Assembly (NCBI GenBank): GCA_050249695.1
Contig: JBFWQA010000002.1
Span: 558,001-622,000 of the forward strand
Source of the DNA: JACKJP01 sp050249695
Lineage (GTDB): Bacteria; Pseudomonadota; Alphaproteobacteria; Rhizobiales; Tepidamorphaceae
Direction of reading: 5' to 3'
Length of the DNA: 64,000 nt
The position numbers were made by a program, and so were the translations under genes. Each line of letters opens with the position of its first letter. The first letter of the stretch is position 1. The notes beneath the pieces were generated by a model that was not told the origin of the DNA, ran no database searches, and saw only the letters and a list, made by a program, of their open reading frames with translations. Positions 51,391 to 61,138 of this stretch are shown here, piece by piece.

Positions 51391-51566
51391 CGCGGCTGAG
51401 AGACAGCGGAAGAAATTGTGTCTCCATACAAGATTCTCTGGAACCTGTTCACCGATATGCCGTTGATACTCCATCGCTTCTCCCAACTGGAAGAAAGCGA
51501 TGGCGCATCGCAAAGAGACGCGTCAACGGGGGCGAACCCAACAGATCCATTGAGGAGATCACGACA

Positions 51567-52052
51567 ATGACCTTTACGCGTAAAATGCCCGCCCTCGTCG
51601 CCGCTGCGGCTCTTGCCACCAGCGTATTTGCTCTTTCGGCCAACGCGCAGAGCGCCGGCGTCGGCGCAGGCGCCGACACCGGCGTCGGCGTCTCGGCCGG
51701 CGGTGCTTCCGTGGGCGTCGGCGCCAATGCCGGCGCCAATGCGAACGCCGGCACCGGCGGCGCGTCGGCGGGCACCAACGCTTCGGGTACCGGCACTGCC
51801 AGCGCTTCCGCCGGCACCGGCGCGATCGATTCGATCGCCGCGTCGGTCGCTCCCGCTGGCAGCTCCAGCGCGACCGTCTCGGCCGAGAGCCAGCAGGCCA
51901 TCGCCGCGCAGATTCAGTCGCTGAGCCCGCAACAGCGTGCGCAGCTCAAGAAGGAGTGCGCCAGCATGAGCGCCGGAGGCAGCGCGAATATGGACGACGA
52001 GGCCAAGGCGGATGCCGCCCTCAAGGCAGCCATCTGCGCTTCGGCGGGCTGA
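51567..52052 (+). CDS. Secreted Gly/Ala/Ser/Thr-rich protein with paired-cysteine C-terminal domain
   Basis: The 161-residue protein has a signal peptide ending SANAQ (near 27). A low-complexity Gly-Ala-Ser-Thr stretch follows (29-85, with repeated VGAGAD/GVGANAG-like units), then a helical end QQAIAAQIQSLSPQQRAQLK with ECAS and AAICAS. The C-terminal part is paralogous to the preceding gene's. Low-complexity exported proteins of this kind are usually surface or matrix proteins; that is inference. A terminator lies 30 bases after the stop. Confidence 0.72.
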   Translation: MTFTRKMPALVAAAALATSVFALSANAQSAGVGAGADTGVGVSAGGASVGVGANAGANANAGTGGASAGTNASGTGTASASAGTGAIDSIAASVAPAGSSSATVSAESQQAIAAQIQSLSPQQRAQLKKECASMSAGGSANMDDEAKADAALKAAICASAG

Positions 52053-52081
52053 TCGGGCGGAATAGCCCGCGCAAGACGGAG

Positions 52082-52112
52082 AGGACGGTCGCGGCGCGGC
52101 CGTCCTTTTTTC
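52082..52112 (+). terminator. Rho-independent terminator after the secreted Gly/Ala-rich gene
   Basis: AGGACGG (52082-52088) pairs with CCGTCCT (52100-52106), followed by a T run to 52111. It separates the secreted protein genes from the urease operon. Confidence 0.85.
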
Positions 52113-52177
52113 TTTGCCGCGCGCGGCCGGCATCATGCTTGCATCCATGCCAACCGGTTGAAACTATCGGGACCGGC

Positions 52178-53020
52178 ATGGACGCTTCGACACATATGAA
52201 ACTTCAGCGCGCCAGCGGCACCGCCCGTATGCGTGTCGTGCTGTCGGCGGGGGTGACCCGGCTCGACGTGCTCTACCAGGAGGGCGCGGCGAAGATCCGT
52301 CTGCCGCGCGACCGCCGCCGCGCATGGGCCGAAGCGGTGCTGATCAACACGGCCGGCGGCCTGACGGGCGGCGACATCATCGGATGGCAGGCGGAAGCGG
52401 CGAAGGGAAGCGCGCTCGTGGTGACCACGCAGGCCTGCGAGAAGGTCTACCGGGCCTCAAGCGGCACTGCCGAGGTCACGACAGGGCTGACGCTCGGGGA
52501 GCGCGCGCATCTCGCCTGGCTGCCGCAGGAGACGATATTGTTCAACGAAAGCGCGCTGAACCGCCGGATCGATGTGCACATGGCGCCCGATGCCACCTGT
52601 CTCATTCTCGAGCCCATCATCTTCGGTCGCGGTGCGATGGGGGAAACGGTCCGCGACGTGTCGCTCCGCGACCGCTGGCGTATCGTTTGCGATGGGGCTC
52701 TCGTCCATGCGGAGGATTTGCGCATCGAAGGAGACGCCAGCGCGCTGATGGAACGCGGCGCGACCGGCGGCGGCGCGACGGCGATGGCGAGCCTTCTTTA
52801 CGTCGGCGCGGACGCGCAGGACCGGCTTGCGGCCGTGCGCCCGTTGCTCGCCGGCATGGCGGATGCGCGCGCCGCGGCCAATGCGTGGCGCTGCGGGGGA
52901 ACTGGCAAGCTTCTTGCCAGAATTCTAGCCAAAGACGGATTTTCGTTGCGGCGCGTTGTCATGCCGCTCGCGGAAATGCTCAATCGGCAGGCAGGCCTGC
53001 CCAGAATTTGGACAAGTTAG
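52178..53020 (+). CDS. ureD: Urease accessory protein UreD
   Basis: The 280-residue protein contains VLINTAGGLTGGDIIGWQAE and EKVYRASSGTAEVTTGLTLG, typical of UreD/UreH. It forms part of the complex with UreF and UreG that inserts nickel into apo-urease. ATG 52178 gives the usual start; the frame is open upstream but through the terminator. It is the first urease gene and is followed by ureA after 27 bases. Confidence 0.95.
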   Translation: MDASTHMKLQRASGTARMRVVLSAGVTRLDVLYQEGAAKIRLPRDRRRAWAEAVLINTAGGLTGGDIIGWQAEAAKGSALVVTTQACEKVYRASSGTAEVTTGLTLGERAHLAWLPQETILFNESALNRRIDVHMAPDATCLILEPIIFGRGAMGETVRDVSLRDRWRIVCDGALVHAEDLRIEGDASALMERGATGGGATAMASLLYVGADAQDRLAAVRPLLAGMADARAAANAWRCGGTGKLLARILAKDGFSLRRVVMPLAEMLNRQAGLPRIWTS

Positions 53021-53047
53021 AACAATGAGCAGCGGGCAGATCTGACG

Positions 53048-53350
53048 ATGCAGTTAACGCCGAGGGAAAAAGACAAGCTTCTGATTTCGATGGCCGCGAT
53101 GGTCGCAAGAAGGCGGCTGGAGCGCGGCGTGAAGCTCAACCATCCCGAAGCCATCGCGCTGATTTCCGATTTCGTCGTCGAAGGCGCGCGCGACGGGCGT
53201 TCAGTCGCCGAGCTGATGGAGGCGGGCGCCCATGTCGTCACCCGGGCGCAGGTGATGGAGGGGGTCGCCGAGATGATCCACGATGTACAGGTCGAGGCGA
53301 CCTTTCCCGACGGCACCAAGCTCGTCACCGTTCACGAACCCATCCGCTAG
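53048..53350 (+). CDS. ureA: Urease subunit gamma
   Basis: The 100-residue protein has the family start [23 protein letters not shown] and the block [21 protein letters not shown]. It is the smallest structural subunit of urease, which splits urea into ammonia and CO2. hupE lies between it and ureB. Confidence 0.97.
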   Translation: MQLTPREKDKLLISMAAMVARRRLERGVKLNHPEAIALISDFVVEGARDGRSVAELMEAGAHVVTRAQVMEGVAEMIHDVQVEATFPDGTKLVTVHEPIR

Positions 53351-53383
53351 ACGGTCATCGCAAGGAAAGCAGGAAGAATAATC

Positions 53384-53971
53384 ATGAAGCGTCTCATTCT
53401 CACCGGCCTCGTTCTGGCGGCGTCCACAATGCCCGCCTTCGCCCATTACGGCCATGCCGGACACGGCTCGCTGGTGTCGGGCCTCCTGCACCCCCTGACC
53501 GGGGCAGATCATGTGCTCGCCATGGTCGCGGTCGGCCTTTGGGCATCGCTTCTCGGCGGTCGGGCTATGTGGCTGGTGCCCGCGGCTTTCGTCGTGACGA
53601 TGGTCGCTGGCTTCGCCTTTGCGCTGGGCGGCGGCGGGCTGCCGCTGGTGGAACCGACCATCCTCGCTTCGGTCGTGACGCTTGGCATCCTCGTTGCGCT
53701 GGCGGCCCGCGTTCCCGCCAGCGTCGGCATGGCGGTTGCGGGCTTCTTCGCCCTGTTCCACGGCTATGCCCACGGGACCGAGATGGCCGGAAGCAACGGG
53801 CTTTCCTACATGGCGGGTTTTGCCATTGCGACGGCGCTGCTCCATGGCGCCGGTCTTGCGGCCGGGATCGGGCTTTCGCGGCTGTTCGGGGGGCTGACCG
53901 GCCGGACGGCCTCGCGCGTTGCAGGGCTCGCAACGGCGATCGGGGGTCTCTATCTCGCCATCGCCGGCTGA
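53384..53971 (+). CDS. hupE: HupE/UreJ family protein, probable nickel transporter
   Basis: The 195-residue membrane protein has a signal peptide (residues 1-20) and then the HupE/UreJ signature [18 protein letters not shown], rich in histidine and aspartate. [10 protein letters not shown] is the second conserved His-rich site. Five to six further hydrophobic segments follow. Members import nickel or cobalt for hydrogenase or urease. Its place between ureA and ureB makes nickel supply for urease likely. Confidence 0.93.
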   Translation: MKRLILTGLVLAASTMPAFAHYGHAGHGSLVSGLLHPLTGADHVLAMVAVGLWASLLGGRAMWLVPAAFVVTMVAGFAFALGGGGLPLVEPTILASVVTLGILVALAARVPASVGMAVAGFFALFHGYAHGTEMAGSNGLSYMAGFAIATALLHGAGLAAGIGLSRLFGGLTGRTASRVAGLATAIGGLYLAIAG

Positions 53972-53982
53972 GGGGTGAAGCC

Positions 53983-54291
53983 ATGATCCCCGGCGAGATC
54001 ATCACGCCAGACCAGTCCATCGAACTGAATGCCGGCGCTCGGGCCGTCACCATCATGGTCGCCAACAAGGGCGACCGGCCGGTTCAGGTGGGCTCGCACT
54101 ATCATTTCGCCGAGACCAATCCGTCGCTCGATTTCGACCGGGTGAAGGCGCGCGGCATGCGGCTCGACATCGCGGCGGGAACGGCGGTGCGCTTCGAGCC
54201 GGGGCAGTCGCGCGAGGTGACGCTGGTGCCGCTCGGGGGCGGACGGACGGTCTATGGATTCAGACAGGAAGTCATGGGGGCGCTCGACTGA
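53983..54291 (+). CDS. ureB: Urease subunit beta
   Basis: The 102-residue protein begins [10 protein letters not shown] and has [19 protein letters not shown] and [16 protein letters not shown], the urease beta signatures. It is a structural subunit with UreA and UreC. Its stop overlaps the ureC start (TGATG). AGGGGTGAAG precedes its start codon. Confidence 0.97.
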   Translation: MIPGEIITPDQSIELNAGARAVTIMVANKGDRPVQVGSHYHFAETNPSLDFDRVKARGMRLDIAAGTAVRFEPGQSREVTLVPLGGGRTVYGFRQEVMGALD

Positions 54292-56000
54292 TGGCAAGGA
54301 TCACCCGTTCCGCCTATGCCGACATGTTCGGGCCGACGACCGGCGACAGGGTGCGGCTCGCCGATACCGAACTCTTCATCGAGGTGGAGAAGGACTTCAC
54401 CGTCTATGGCGAGGAGGTGAAGTTCGGCGGCGGCAAGGTGATCCGCGACGGTATGGGCCAGTCGCAGATGACGCGCGCCGCCGGGGCGGTCGATACCGTC
54501 ATCACCAATGCGCTGATCGTCGACGCGACCGGCATCTACAAGGCCGATATCGGGCTGAAGGACGGACGGATCGCCGCGATCGGCAAGGCCGGCAACCCGG
54601 ACACGCAGCGGGGGGTGACGATACCGATCGGACCAGGGACAGAGGCGATCGCGGCGGAAGGCAAGATCGTCACGGCCGGCGGGTTCGACGCGCATATCCA
54701 TTTCATCTGCCCGCAGCAGATCGAGGAGGCCCTGATGAGCGGGCTGACGACGATGCTCGGCGGCGGCACCGGTCCGGCGCACGGCACGCTGGCGACGACC
54801 TGCACGCCCGGGCCCTGGCATCTGGGACGCATGATCCAGTCTGCCGATGCCTTCCCGATGAATCTCGCCTTCGCCGGCAAGGGCAATGCCTCGCTGCCCG
54901 GCGCGCTGGAGGAGATGGTGCTGGGCGGCGCCTCTTGCCTCAAGCTGCATGAGGACTGGGGCACGACGCCGGCGGCGATCGACTGCTGCCTGTCGGTCGC
55001 GGATCAATATGACGTGCAGGTGATGATCCACACCGACACGCTGAACGAATCGGGCTTCGTGGAATCGACGGTCGACGCGATCAGGGGCCGGACGATCCAC
55101 GCCTTCCATACCGAAGGGGCCGGCGGCGGGCATGCGCCCGACATCATCAAGGTCTGCGGCCTGCCCAACGTCATACCCTCCTCCACCAATCCGACGCGGC
55201 CCTACACGGTCAACACGCTGGCCGAACATCTCGACATGCTGATGGTCTGCCATCATCTCGATGCGTCGATCCCGGAGGACATCGCCTTTGCCGAAAGCCG
55301 CATCCGCAAGGAAACCATCGCTGCCGAGGACATCCTCCACGACATGGGCGCGTTCTCGATCATCTCGTCCGACAGCCAGGCGATGGGGCGCGTCGGCGAG
55401 GTCATCATCCGTACATGGCAGACCGCCGACAAGATGAAGCGGCAGCGCGGCCGGCTGGCGGAAGAGACAGGCGACAACGACAATTTCCGGGTCAGGCGCT
55501 ATGTCGCCAAATACACGATCAATCCGGCGATTGCGCATGGCCTGTCGCGGGAGATCGGCTCGGTGGAGGTCGGCAAGCGCGCCGACCTCGTGCTGTGGAA
55601 CCCGGCCTTCTTCGGGGTGAAGCCGGAGATGATCCTGCTCGGCGGCATGATCGCGGCGGCCCCGATGGGCGATCCCAACGCGTCGATCCCGACGCCGCAA
55701 CCGGTCCACTACCGCTACATGTTCGGCGCCTATGGCAAGGCGGCCGCCGCCTCGTCGGTGACCTTCGTCTCGAAGGCGGCGCTCGACACCGGCCTTCGCG
55801 GCCGGCTCGGCGTCGAGAAGGAAATGGTCGCGGTGGAAAATACGCGCGGCGGCATCGGCAAGGCGGCGATGGTCATGAACAGCGCGACGCCGAAGATCGA
55901 CGTCGATCCGGAAACCTACGAGGTGCGCGCCGATGGCGAGTTGCTGACCTGCGAGCCGGCGAGCATACTGCCAATGGCGCAGAGGTATTTTCTTTTTTAG
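54291..56000 (+). CDS. ureC: Urease subunit alpha
   Basis: The 569-residue catalytic subunit has the nickel site: the HIHFICPQQ histidines, carbamylated Lys218 in CLKLHEDWG, the [10 protein letters not shown] block, and the active-site flap Cys and His in MVCHHLD. The metal ligand Asp is in SSDSQAMG. Length and all landmarks are normal, so the enzyme should be active. ureE follows after 7 bases. Confidence 0.98.
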   Translation: MARITRSAYADMFGPTTGDRVRLADTELFIEVEKDFTVYGEEVKFGGGKVIRDGMGQSQMTRAAGAVDTVITNALIVDATGIYKADIGLKDGRIAAIGKAGNPDTQRGVTIPIGPGTEAIAAEGKIVTAGGFDAHIHFICPQQIEEALMSGLTTMLGGGTGPAHGTLATTCTPGPWHLGRMIQSADAFPMNLAFAGKGNASLPGALEEMVLGGASCLKLHEDWGTTPAAIDCCLSVADQYDVQVMIHTDTLNESGFVESTVDAIRGRTIHAFHTEGAGGGHAPDIIKVCGLPNVIPSSTNPTRPYTVNTLAEHLDMLMVCHHLDASIPEDIAFAESRIRKETIAAEDILHDMGAFSIISSDSQAMGRVGEVIIRTWQTADKMKRQRGRLAEETGDNDNFRVRRYVAKYTINPAIAHGLSREIGSVEVGKRADLVLWNPAFFGVKPEMILLGGMIAAAPMGDPNASIPTPQPVHYRYMFGAYGKAAAASSVTFVSKAALDTGLRGRLGVEKEMVAVENTRGGIGKAAMVMNSATPKIDVDPETYEVRADGELLTCEPASILPMAQRYFLF

Positions 56001-56007
56001 GGGATCC

Positions 56008-56484
56008 ATGAAAGCCACCGCCGTAACGCGTCACTTCCACGACAGGGCCGGCACGATCACGCTGGACGAGACGGCGCGGCACAGGCGGCGCATGGCTTTC
56101 ACCACCGACAACGGCATTCCCTTCCTGCTCGACCTGCCGCATGCCGTGCTGCTGCGTCATGGCGACGGGCTGGTGCTGGAGGACGGGCGGGTGATCGAGG
56201 TTCTGGCCGCGCCCGAACCACTGCTCGAGGTGCGCGGCCGCGATGCCCGGCACCTCACCGCGCTCGCCTGGCAGATCGGCAACAGGCATCTCGCCGCACA
56301 GATATTCGAAGACCGCATCCTGATCCGCCGCGACCATGTGATCGCCGCGATGCTGGAAGGGCTCGGGGCATCGGTCACAGACATAAATGCTCCTTTCGAT
56401 CCGGAAGGGGGCGCATACGGAGGACGTCACGAGGGCCATCATCATCACGATCATCACCATGAGGGGGTGCATCACCATGACTGA
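56008..56484 (+). CDS. ureE: Urease accessory protein UreE
   Basis: The 158-residue nickel chaperone has the usual UreE N-domain and metal-binding second domain ([17 protein letters not shown] with its conserved His). Its C-terminus (138-158) is histidine-rich ([11 protein letters not shown]...HHHD), which stores nickel ions in several organisms. The tail is long, with 11 histidines in about 20 residues. The stop overlaps ureF by 8 bases. Confidence 0.96.
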   Translation: MKATAVTRHFHDRAGTITLDETARHRRRMAFTTDNGIPFLLDLPHAVLLRHGDGLVLEDGRVIEVLAAPEPLLEVRGRDARHLTALAWQIGNRHLAAQIFEDRILIRRDHVIAAMLEGLGASVTDINAPFDPEGGAYGGRHEGHHHHDHHHEGVHHHD

Positions 56485-57139
56485 CACGGCCGCATTCATC
56501 CGCATCATGACCTGGATGTCGCCCAGCTTCCCGGTCGGTTCTTTCAATTTCTCGGGCGGGCTCGAACAGGCCGTGGCCGAAGGCCTCGTCCACAACACCC
56601 AATCCTTGCGCGACTGGATTGCCGATGTGATGACGCTCGGCTCCAGCTGGAACGACGCGGTGCTGTTCGCCGCCGCCTGGCGCGAGGCCGCCGAGGGCCG
56701 GATACCGCGCGAGGTCAACGCGCTCGCGCTTGCAGGCGCGGGTTCGGCGGAGAGGCATGCCGAGACGATGGCGCAGGGACGCGCCTTCATCGAGGCCGCG
56801 CGGGCCTGGCCCAATCCGGTCGTTGAGAAGCTCGCCAATCCCATCGCCTATCCGGTCGCCGTCGGCGCGGTGGCCGGAAGCTGGGGCATCGGGTTGCCGA
56901 TGGCGCTCGCCGCATGGCTCAACACCTATGCCGGAAATCTCGTGCAGGCGGCGATCCGCCTGTCCGTCACCGGACAGGAAGGCGGCGTCGCGATCATGGC
57001 GAGCCTGGAGGCGGTCGCCGCCGAAACGGCGGAGCGGGCCGCGACATCGACGCTCGACGATCTCGGCAACAGCGCCATCCTCGCCGATATCGTTTCCATG
57101 AAACACGAGACGCTCGAGCCGAGGCTGTTCCGTTCATGA
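56477..57139 (+). CDS. ureF: Urease accessory protein UreF
   Basis: The 220-residue all-helical protein has [23 protein letters not shown] at the start and [17 protein letters not shown] near the end, as in UreF. It works with UreD and UreG in nickel insertion. The start ATG 56477 lies inside the end of ureE, and its end overlaps ureG by 4 bases, so translation of the accessory genes is tightly coupled. Confidence 0.95.
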   Translation: MTDTAAFIRIMTWMSPSFPVGSFNFSGGLEQAVAEGLVHNTQSLRDWIADVMTLGSSWNDAVLFAAAWREAAEGRIPREVNALALAGAGSAERHAETMAQGRAFIEAARAWPNPVVEKLANPIAYPVAVGAVAGSWGIGLPMALAAWLNTYAGNLVQAAIRLSVTGQEGGVAIMASLEAVAAETAERAATSTLDDLGNSAILADIVSMKHETLEPRLFRS

Positions 57140-57753
57140 AGGCTTCCGTCAACGGTCCGTTGCGCGTCGGCATCGGCGGCCCGGTCGGCAGCGGCAAGAC
57201 GACGCTGACGGCGGAACTGTGCCGGGCCATGCGCGACGATTACTCCATCGCGGTGGTCACCAACGACATCTATACGCGTGAGGACGCCGACGCGCTGGTG
57301 CGGATGCAGGCGCTTTCGTCCGACCGGATCGCGGGCGTGGAAACCGGCGGATGCCCACATACGGCGATCCGGGAGGACGCCTCGATCAATCTCCAGGCGA
57401 TCGCGGGCCTCAACGAACGCTTCCCCGATCTCGACATCGTCTTCATCGAATCGGGCGGCGACAATCTGGCCGCGACCTTCTCGCCCGATCTTGCCGACCT
57501 GACGATCTACGTCATCTCCGTCTGCCAGGGCGAGGACATTCCCCGAAAGGGCGGCCCCGCAATCACCCGCTCCGACCTGCTGCTGATCAACAAGGCCGAT
57601 CTGGCGCCGCATGTCGGGGCGGACCTTGAGCGAATGCGCTCCGATGCCGGCCGGGCACGCGCGGAACGGCCTTTCCTCTTCACCGATCTGAAGCGCCGGG
57701 AGGGTGTCGAGGAGATCGTATCGTTCCTGAAGACCCAGGGCGGACTGGGTTAA
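57136..57753 (+). CDS. ureG: Urease accessory GTPase UreG
   Basis: The 205-residue SIMIBI GTPase has P-loop [10 protein letters not shown] (14-23), the nickel-binding Cys-Pro-His motif in [10 protein letters not shown], and [11 protein letters not shown] as family block. NKADL is the base-recognition motif. It provides GTP-driven nickel delivery. It is the last gene of the urease operon; a 9-bp dyad with T residues lies about 65 bases downstream. Confidence 0.97.
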   Translation: MKASVNGPLRVGIGGPVGSGKTTLTAELCRAMRDDYSIAVVTNDIYTREDADALVRMQALSSDRIAGVETGGCPHTAIREDASINLQAIAGLNERFPDLDIVFIESGGDNLAATFSPDLADLTIYVISVCQGEDIPRKGGPAITRSDLLLINKADLAPHVGADLERMRSDAGRARAERPFLFTDLKRREGVEEIVSFLKTQGGLG

Positions 57754-57818
57754 CAGGGCCTTAACCGGCACGCCTCCCGTTTAGCCATTCCCGTCGCCGC
57801 CAAGGCAATGGCCGCGGG

Positions 57819-57857
57819 ATGTGCTCACCTCCGGTGACGCGGCTTTGAGCACATTTT
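57819..57857 (+). terminator. Possible terminator of the urease operon
   Basis: ATGTGCTCA (57819-57827) and TGAGCACAT (57846-57854) are exact 9-bp inverted repeats with an 18-base loop, followed by T residues. The loop is long, so an operator role is an alternative. Confidence 0.45.
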
Positions 57858-58020
57858 CCGTGCAATATAAAAAGTGCCTAAAAAAACAGCGTCCGTGGCT
57901 TGCGTTGCGCAATACGTCATCATGCCCGCCGGATGGGCCAAATGACCACCCGGCCTGAGGGCGCGCGGTAAGGCGTTGGAATCGTGTCCAAATGAAGGCA
58001 TGGCGAATGCCGACGGCGGT

Positions 58021-58036
58021 TGGCATGGCTCTTGCT
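58021..58036 (+). promoter_or_regulatory. Sigma-54 promoter of urtABCDE
   Basis: TGGCATGGCTCTTGCT fits the -24/-12 consensus TGGCACG-N4-TTGCW with one change; GG and GC have the correct 10-base separation. Transcription would start near 58047, 31 bases before urtA. This implies RpoN and an activator such as NtrC, in line with nitrogen control of urea uptake. Confidence 0.75.
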
Positions 58037-58077
58037 GTCTTTGTTGCGATGCGAAAATTCCAACCGGGAGTTCTGTC

Positions 58078-59373
58078 ATGAGGGTAAATTTCAAATCGAT
58101 GACCAACGTCGCCGCGGCAGCGGTCGTTGGCGCCGGCATGCTGTTCTCAGCTGCCGCAAAAGCGGAAGATACGATCAAGGTCGGCATCCTGCACTCGCTG
58201 TCGGGCACGATGGCGATTTCCGAGACGACGCTGAAGGACGCCATGCTGATGCTCATCGAAGAGCAGAACAAGAAGGGCGGCCTGCTCGGCAAGAAGCTCG
58301 AGGCCGTCGTGGTCGACCCGGCTTCGGACTGGCCGCTGTTTGCTGAAAAGGCACGCGAACTGATCGAGAAGGACAAGGTTGCCGCAGTGTTCGGCTGCTG
58401 GACCTCGGTCTCCCGCAAATCCGTCCTGCCGGTCTTCGAGGAGCTGAATTCGCTGCTCTTCTACCCCGTCCAGTACGAGGGCGAGGAAAGCCAGCGCAAC
58501 GTGTTCTACACGGGCGCGGCGCCGAACCAGCAGGCTATTCCCGCCGTCGACTACCTGATGAATGAAGGCGTCAAGCGCTGGGTCCTGGCCGGCACCGACT
58601 ATGTCTACCCGCGCACGACCAACAAGATCCTCGAGGCCTATCTGAAGGCCAAGGGCGTCGCCGCCGCAGACATCATGATCAACTACACGCCTTTCGGCCA
58701 TTCCGACTGGCAGACGATCGTCGCCGACATCAAGAAGTTCGGTTCGGCGGGCAAGAAGACGGCGGTGGTCTCCACCATCAACGGCGACGCCAACGTTCCC
58801 TTCTACAAGGAACTGGCCAATGCCGGCATCAAGGCCGAAGACATTCCGGTCGTCGCCTTCTCGGTCGGTGAAGAGGAACTCGCCGGTCTCGACACCGGTC
58901 CGCTCGTCGGCCATCTGGCGGCCTGGAACTACTTCGAATCCGTCGACACGCCGGAAAACGCCGACTTCATCAAGTCCTGGCATGCGTTCATCAAGAACGA
59001 CAAGCGCGTGACCAACGACCCGATGGAAGCGCACTATATCGGCTTCAACATGTGGGTTAAGGCCGTCGAGGCCGCCGGCACCACCGATCCGGACGCGGTC
59101 ATCGACGCCATCATCGGCGTGTCCGTCCCCAACCTGTCGGGCGGTTATTCGACGATGATGCCGAACCACCACATCACCAAGCCCGTGCTGATCGGCGAAA
59201 TCCAGGCGGACGGCCAGTTCGAAACCGTGTGGCAGACCCCGGGCTTGGTGCCGGGCGACGCCTGGTCGGACTTCCTGCCCGACTCCAAGGACCTGATCTC
59301 CGATTGGCGCAAGCCCATGTCCTGCGGCAACTTCAACACCGCAACAGGCAAGTGCGGCGGCAAGGGCGCTTAA
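58078..59373 (+). CDS. urtA: Urea ABC transporter substrate-binding protein
   Basis: This 431-residue periplasmic protein has a signal peptide ending AKA (near 28). It then shows KVGILHSLSGTMAISETTLKDA, VGVFGCWTS-like (VAAVFGCWTSVSRKSVLP), FYPVQYEGEE and ending PMSCGNFNTATGKCGG, typical of UrtA. It binds urea or short amides. The start codon is preceded by GGGAG. A stem-loop between urtA and urtB may favour higher urtA mRNA levels. Confidence 0.95.
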   Translation: MRVNFKSMTNVAAAAVVGAGMLFSAAAKAEDTIKVGILHSLSGTMAISETTLKDAMLMLIEEQNKKGGLLGKKLEAVVVDPASDWPLFAEKARELIEKDKVAAVFGCWTSVSRKSVLPVFEELNSLLFYPVQYEGEESQRNVFYTGAAPNQQAIPAVDYLMNEGVKRWVLAGTDYVYPRTTNKILEAYLKAKGVAAADIMINYTPFGHSDWQTIVADIKKFGSAGKKTAVVSTINGDANVPFYKELANAGIKAEDIPVVAFSVGEEELAGLDTGPLVGHLAAWNYFESVDTPENADFIKSWHAFIKNDKRVTNDPMEAHYIGFNMWVKAVEAAGTTDPDAVIDAIIGVSVPNLSGGYSTMMPNHHITKPVLIGEIQADGQFETVWQTPGLVPGDAWSDFLPDSKDLISDWRKPMSCGNFNTATGKCGGKGA

Positions 59374-59395
59374 GTCAGCGCCGACGCCGGCTGAA

Positions 59396-59427
59396 CCCGG
59401 GCGGGACGCTCCTCCCTCCCGCCCGGG
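59396..59427 (+). repeat. Stem-loop between urtA and urtB
   Basis: CCCGGGCGGGA (59396-59406) and TCCCGCCCGGG (59417-59427) form an 11-bp perfect stem with a 10-base loop. No T run follows, so read-through into urtB is expected. Such structures often stabilise the message of the binding-protein gene. Confidence 0.6.
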
Positions 59428-59515
59428 AAGCCGCACCAAGACTTTCAAGATCCGCCAGTTGCGATGGCCGGGTCCCAGTTTCCACCGGATTTTTCTGCGG
59501 GCGGACCCAAAGACA

Positions 59516-61138
59516 ATGGCACTCCCTTCATTCCTGAAGACGCTGCTGCTCGGCCTCCTTCTGGCGCTGCCCCTGACAGCCGCCCACGCGGATGAAGCCG
59601 AACTACGCGAAATCCTCGGCGGCTTCGCCCAGGCGCGCAATTTCAACGACGTCGAGAAGGTCATCGAGGCCCTGGGCAAGACCGGCGACAGCGACGCCGC
59701 GCCCGCGCTCCGCGCGCTCAACGACGGCAATCTGCAGGTGCGCGCCGACGACAAGAGCGTCGTCATCGTCACCCGGCGCGGCGGCCGGGAGGTCATGGTC
59801 GATCCGATCACCGACGAGATCATCGCGCCGACCGAGGGCGTTTCCCTCGACAAGATCAGGATCAAGAACTCGATCCGGCGCCTGATCAACGACGCGCTTT
59901 CCGGCCTGACGCTGAGGGCCGAGAATCCGAACGTCCGCATCAGCGCCGCCAACACGATCTTCCAGAACGCCGACGAAAGCCAGCTCGAAGCGATCGAATC
60001 GGCGCTCGCCGACGAGAAGAACGCGACAGTCCGCACGCGGATGGAGCAGGCGAGGGCGGCGATCATCCTCAAGTCCTCGTCCGACGAGGCGGCGCGGATG
60101 AAGGCCGTCGACACGATCGTCTCGCGCGGCGACCGCGATGCGCTGGCGCTGCTCAACAGCTATGCCGGCCAGACCGAAGGCGCGCTGCGCGAGCGGATCG
60201 ACGCGGGCATCGGCAGCATCCAGGACGTTCAGGCCTTCTGGAGTATGGGGCAGAATGTCTGGTACGGCATCTCGCTCGGCTCGGTCCTTTTCCTCGCCGC
60301 CATCGGTCTTGCCATCACCTTCGGCGTCATGGGCGTCATCAACATGGCGCATGGCGAGATGGTCATGCTCGGCGCCTACACGACTTTCGTCGTCCAGCAG
60401 ATCATGCGCGACTACGCGCCCGACGCGCTGGACTATTCGCTTGCCATCGCGCTGCCAGCGGCCTTTCTGGTCGCCGGGCTCGCCGGCCTCATCATCGAGC
60501 GCGGCATCATCCGGTTTCTCTACGGGCGGCCGCTGGAAACCCTGCTCGCCACCTGGGGCGTGTCGCTGATTCTCCAGCAGGCGGTGCGGACGATCTTCGG
60601 CCCCACCAACCGCGAGGTCTCCAATCCGTCCTGGATGTCCGGCGCATTCGAACTCGGCCAGCTCTCCATCACCTGGAACCGGATGTGGATCGTCGTTTTC
60701 GCCCTCGGCGTCTTCGTCGTGCTGCTCTTGGTCATCAACAGGACGCGGCTCGGCCTCTTCATGCGGGCGGTCACGCAGAACCGGCGCATGGCATCGGCCA
60801 TGGGCATCCGTACGCCGTGGGTCGACGCTCTGACATTCGCGCTGGGGTCAGGCATCGCCGGGATCGCGGGCGTCGCGCTCAGCCAGATCGACAATGTTTC
60901 GCCCAATCTCGGACAGGGCTACATCATCGACAGCTTCATGGTCGTCGTGTTCGGCGGCGTGGGCAATCTCTGGGGCACGCTGGTCGGCGGTCTGACGCTG
61001 GGGATCGCCAACAAGTTCCTCGAACCCTTCGCCGGCGCGGTCTTCGGCAAGATTCTGGTGCTGATCTTCATCATCCTCTTCATCCAGCGCCGGCCTCGCG
61101 GCCTGTTCGCGATGCGCGGGAGGGCGGTGGAACAATGA
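59516..61138 (+). CDS. urtB: Urea ABC transporter permease UrtB
   Basis: The 540-residue protein has a signal peptide (1-24), an N-terminal periplasmic region of about 220 residues typical of proteobacterial UrtB, and then a LivH-type permease (from about residue 245, AIGLAITFGVMGVINMAHGEMVM) with eight hydrophobic segments. It forms the membrane channel with UrtC. ATG 59516 is supported by the signal peptide. Its stop overlaps urtC by 4 bases. Confidence 0.95.
   Translation: MALPSFLKTLLLGLLLALPLTAAHADEAELREILGGFAQARNFNDVEKVIEALGKTGDSDAAPALRALNDGNLQVRADDKSVVIVTRRGGREVMVDPITDEIIAPTEGVSLDKIRIKNSIRRLINDALSGLTLRAENPNVRISAANTIFQNADESQLEAIESALADEKNATVRTRMEQARAAIILKSSSDEAARMKAVDTIVSRGDRDALALLNSYAGQTEGALRERIDAGIGSIQDVQAFWSMGQNVWYGISLGSVLFLAAIGLAITFGVMGVINMAHGEMVMLGAYTTFVVQQIMRDYAPDALDYSLAIALPAAFLVAGLAGLIIERGIIRFLYGRPLETLLATWGVSLILQQAVRTIFGPTNREVSNPSWMSGAFELGQLSITWNRMWIVVFALGVFVVLLLVINRTRLGLFMRAVTQNRRMASAMGIRTPWVDALTFALGSGIAGIAGVALSQIDNVSPNLGQGYIIDSFMVVVFGGVGNLWGTLVGGLTLGIANKFLEPFAGAVFGKILVLIFIILFIQRRPRGLFAMRGRAVEQ

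Larger units (their letters stand above)
57754..58077. other. Intergenic region between ureG and urtA
   Basis: These 324 bases have no convincing gene. They hold the dyad at 57819-57857, an A-rich segment (57866-57895) and the sigma-54 promoter at 58021-58036. An imperfect NtrC-like site (TGCA...GTGC near 57861-57877) has one base too many in the spacer. Confidence 0.7.

Noticed and set aside
51660..51800. Repeated GGCGCC/GGCGTC-rich DNA as a tandem repeat or CRISPR-like array
   Set aside because: It encodes the Gly/Ala-rich segment of the secreted protein; the units are irregular and have no spacers.
57861..57877. NtrC-like site upstream of the urt sigma-54 promoter
   Set aside because: TGCA and GTGC are present, but the spacing is one base longer than the consensus and the site is about 180 bases from the start; too weak to list as a feature.
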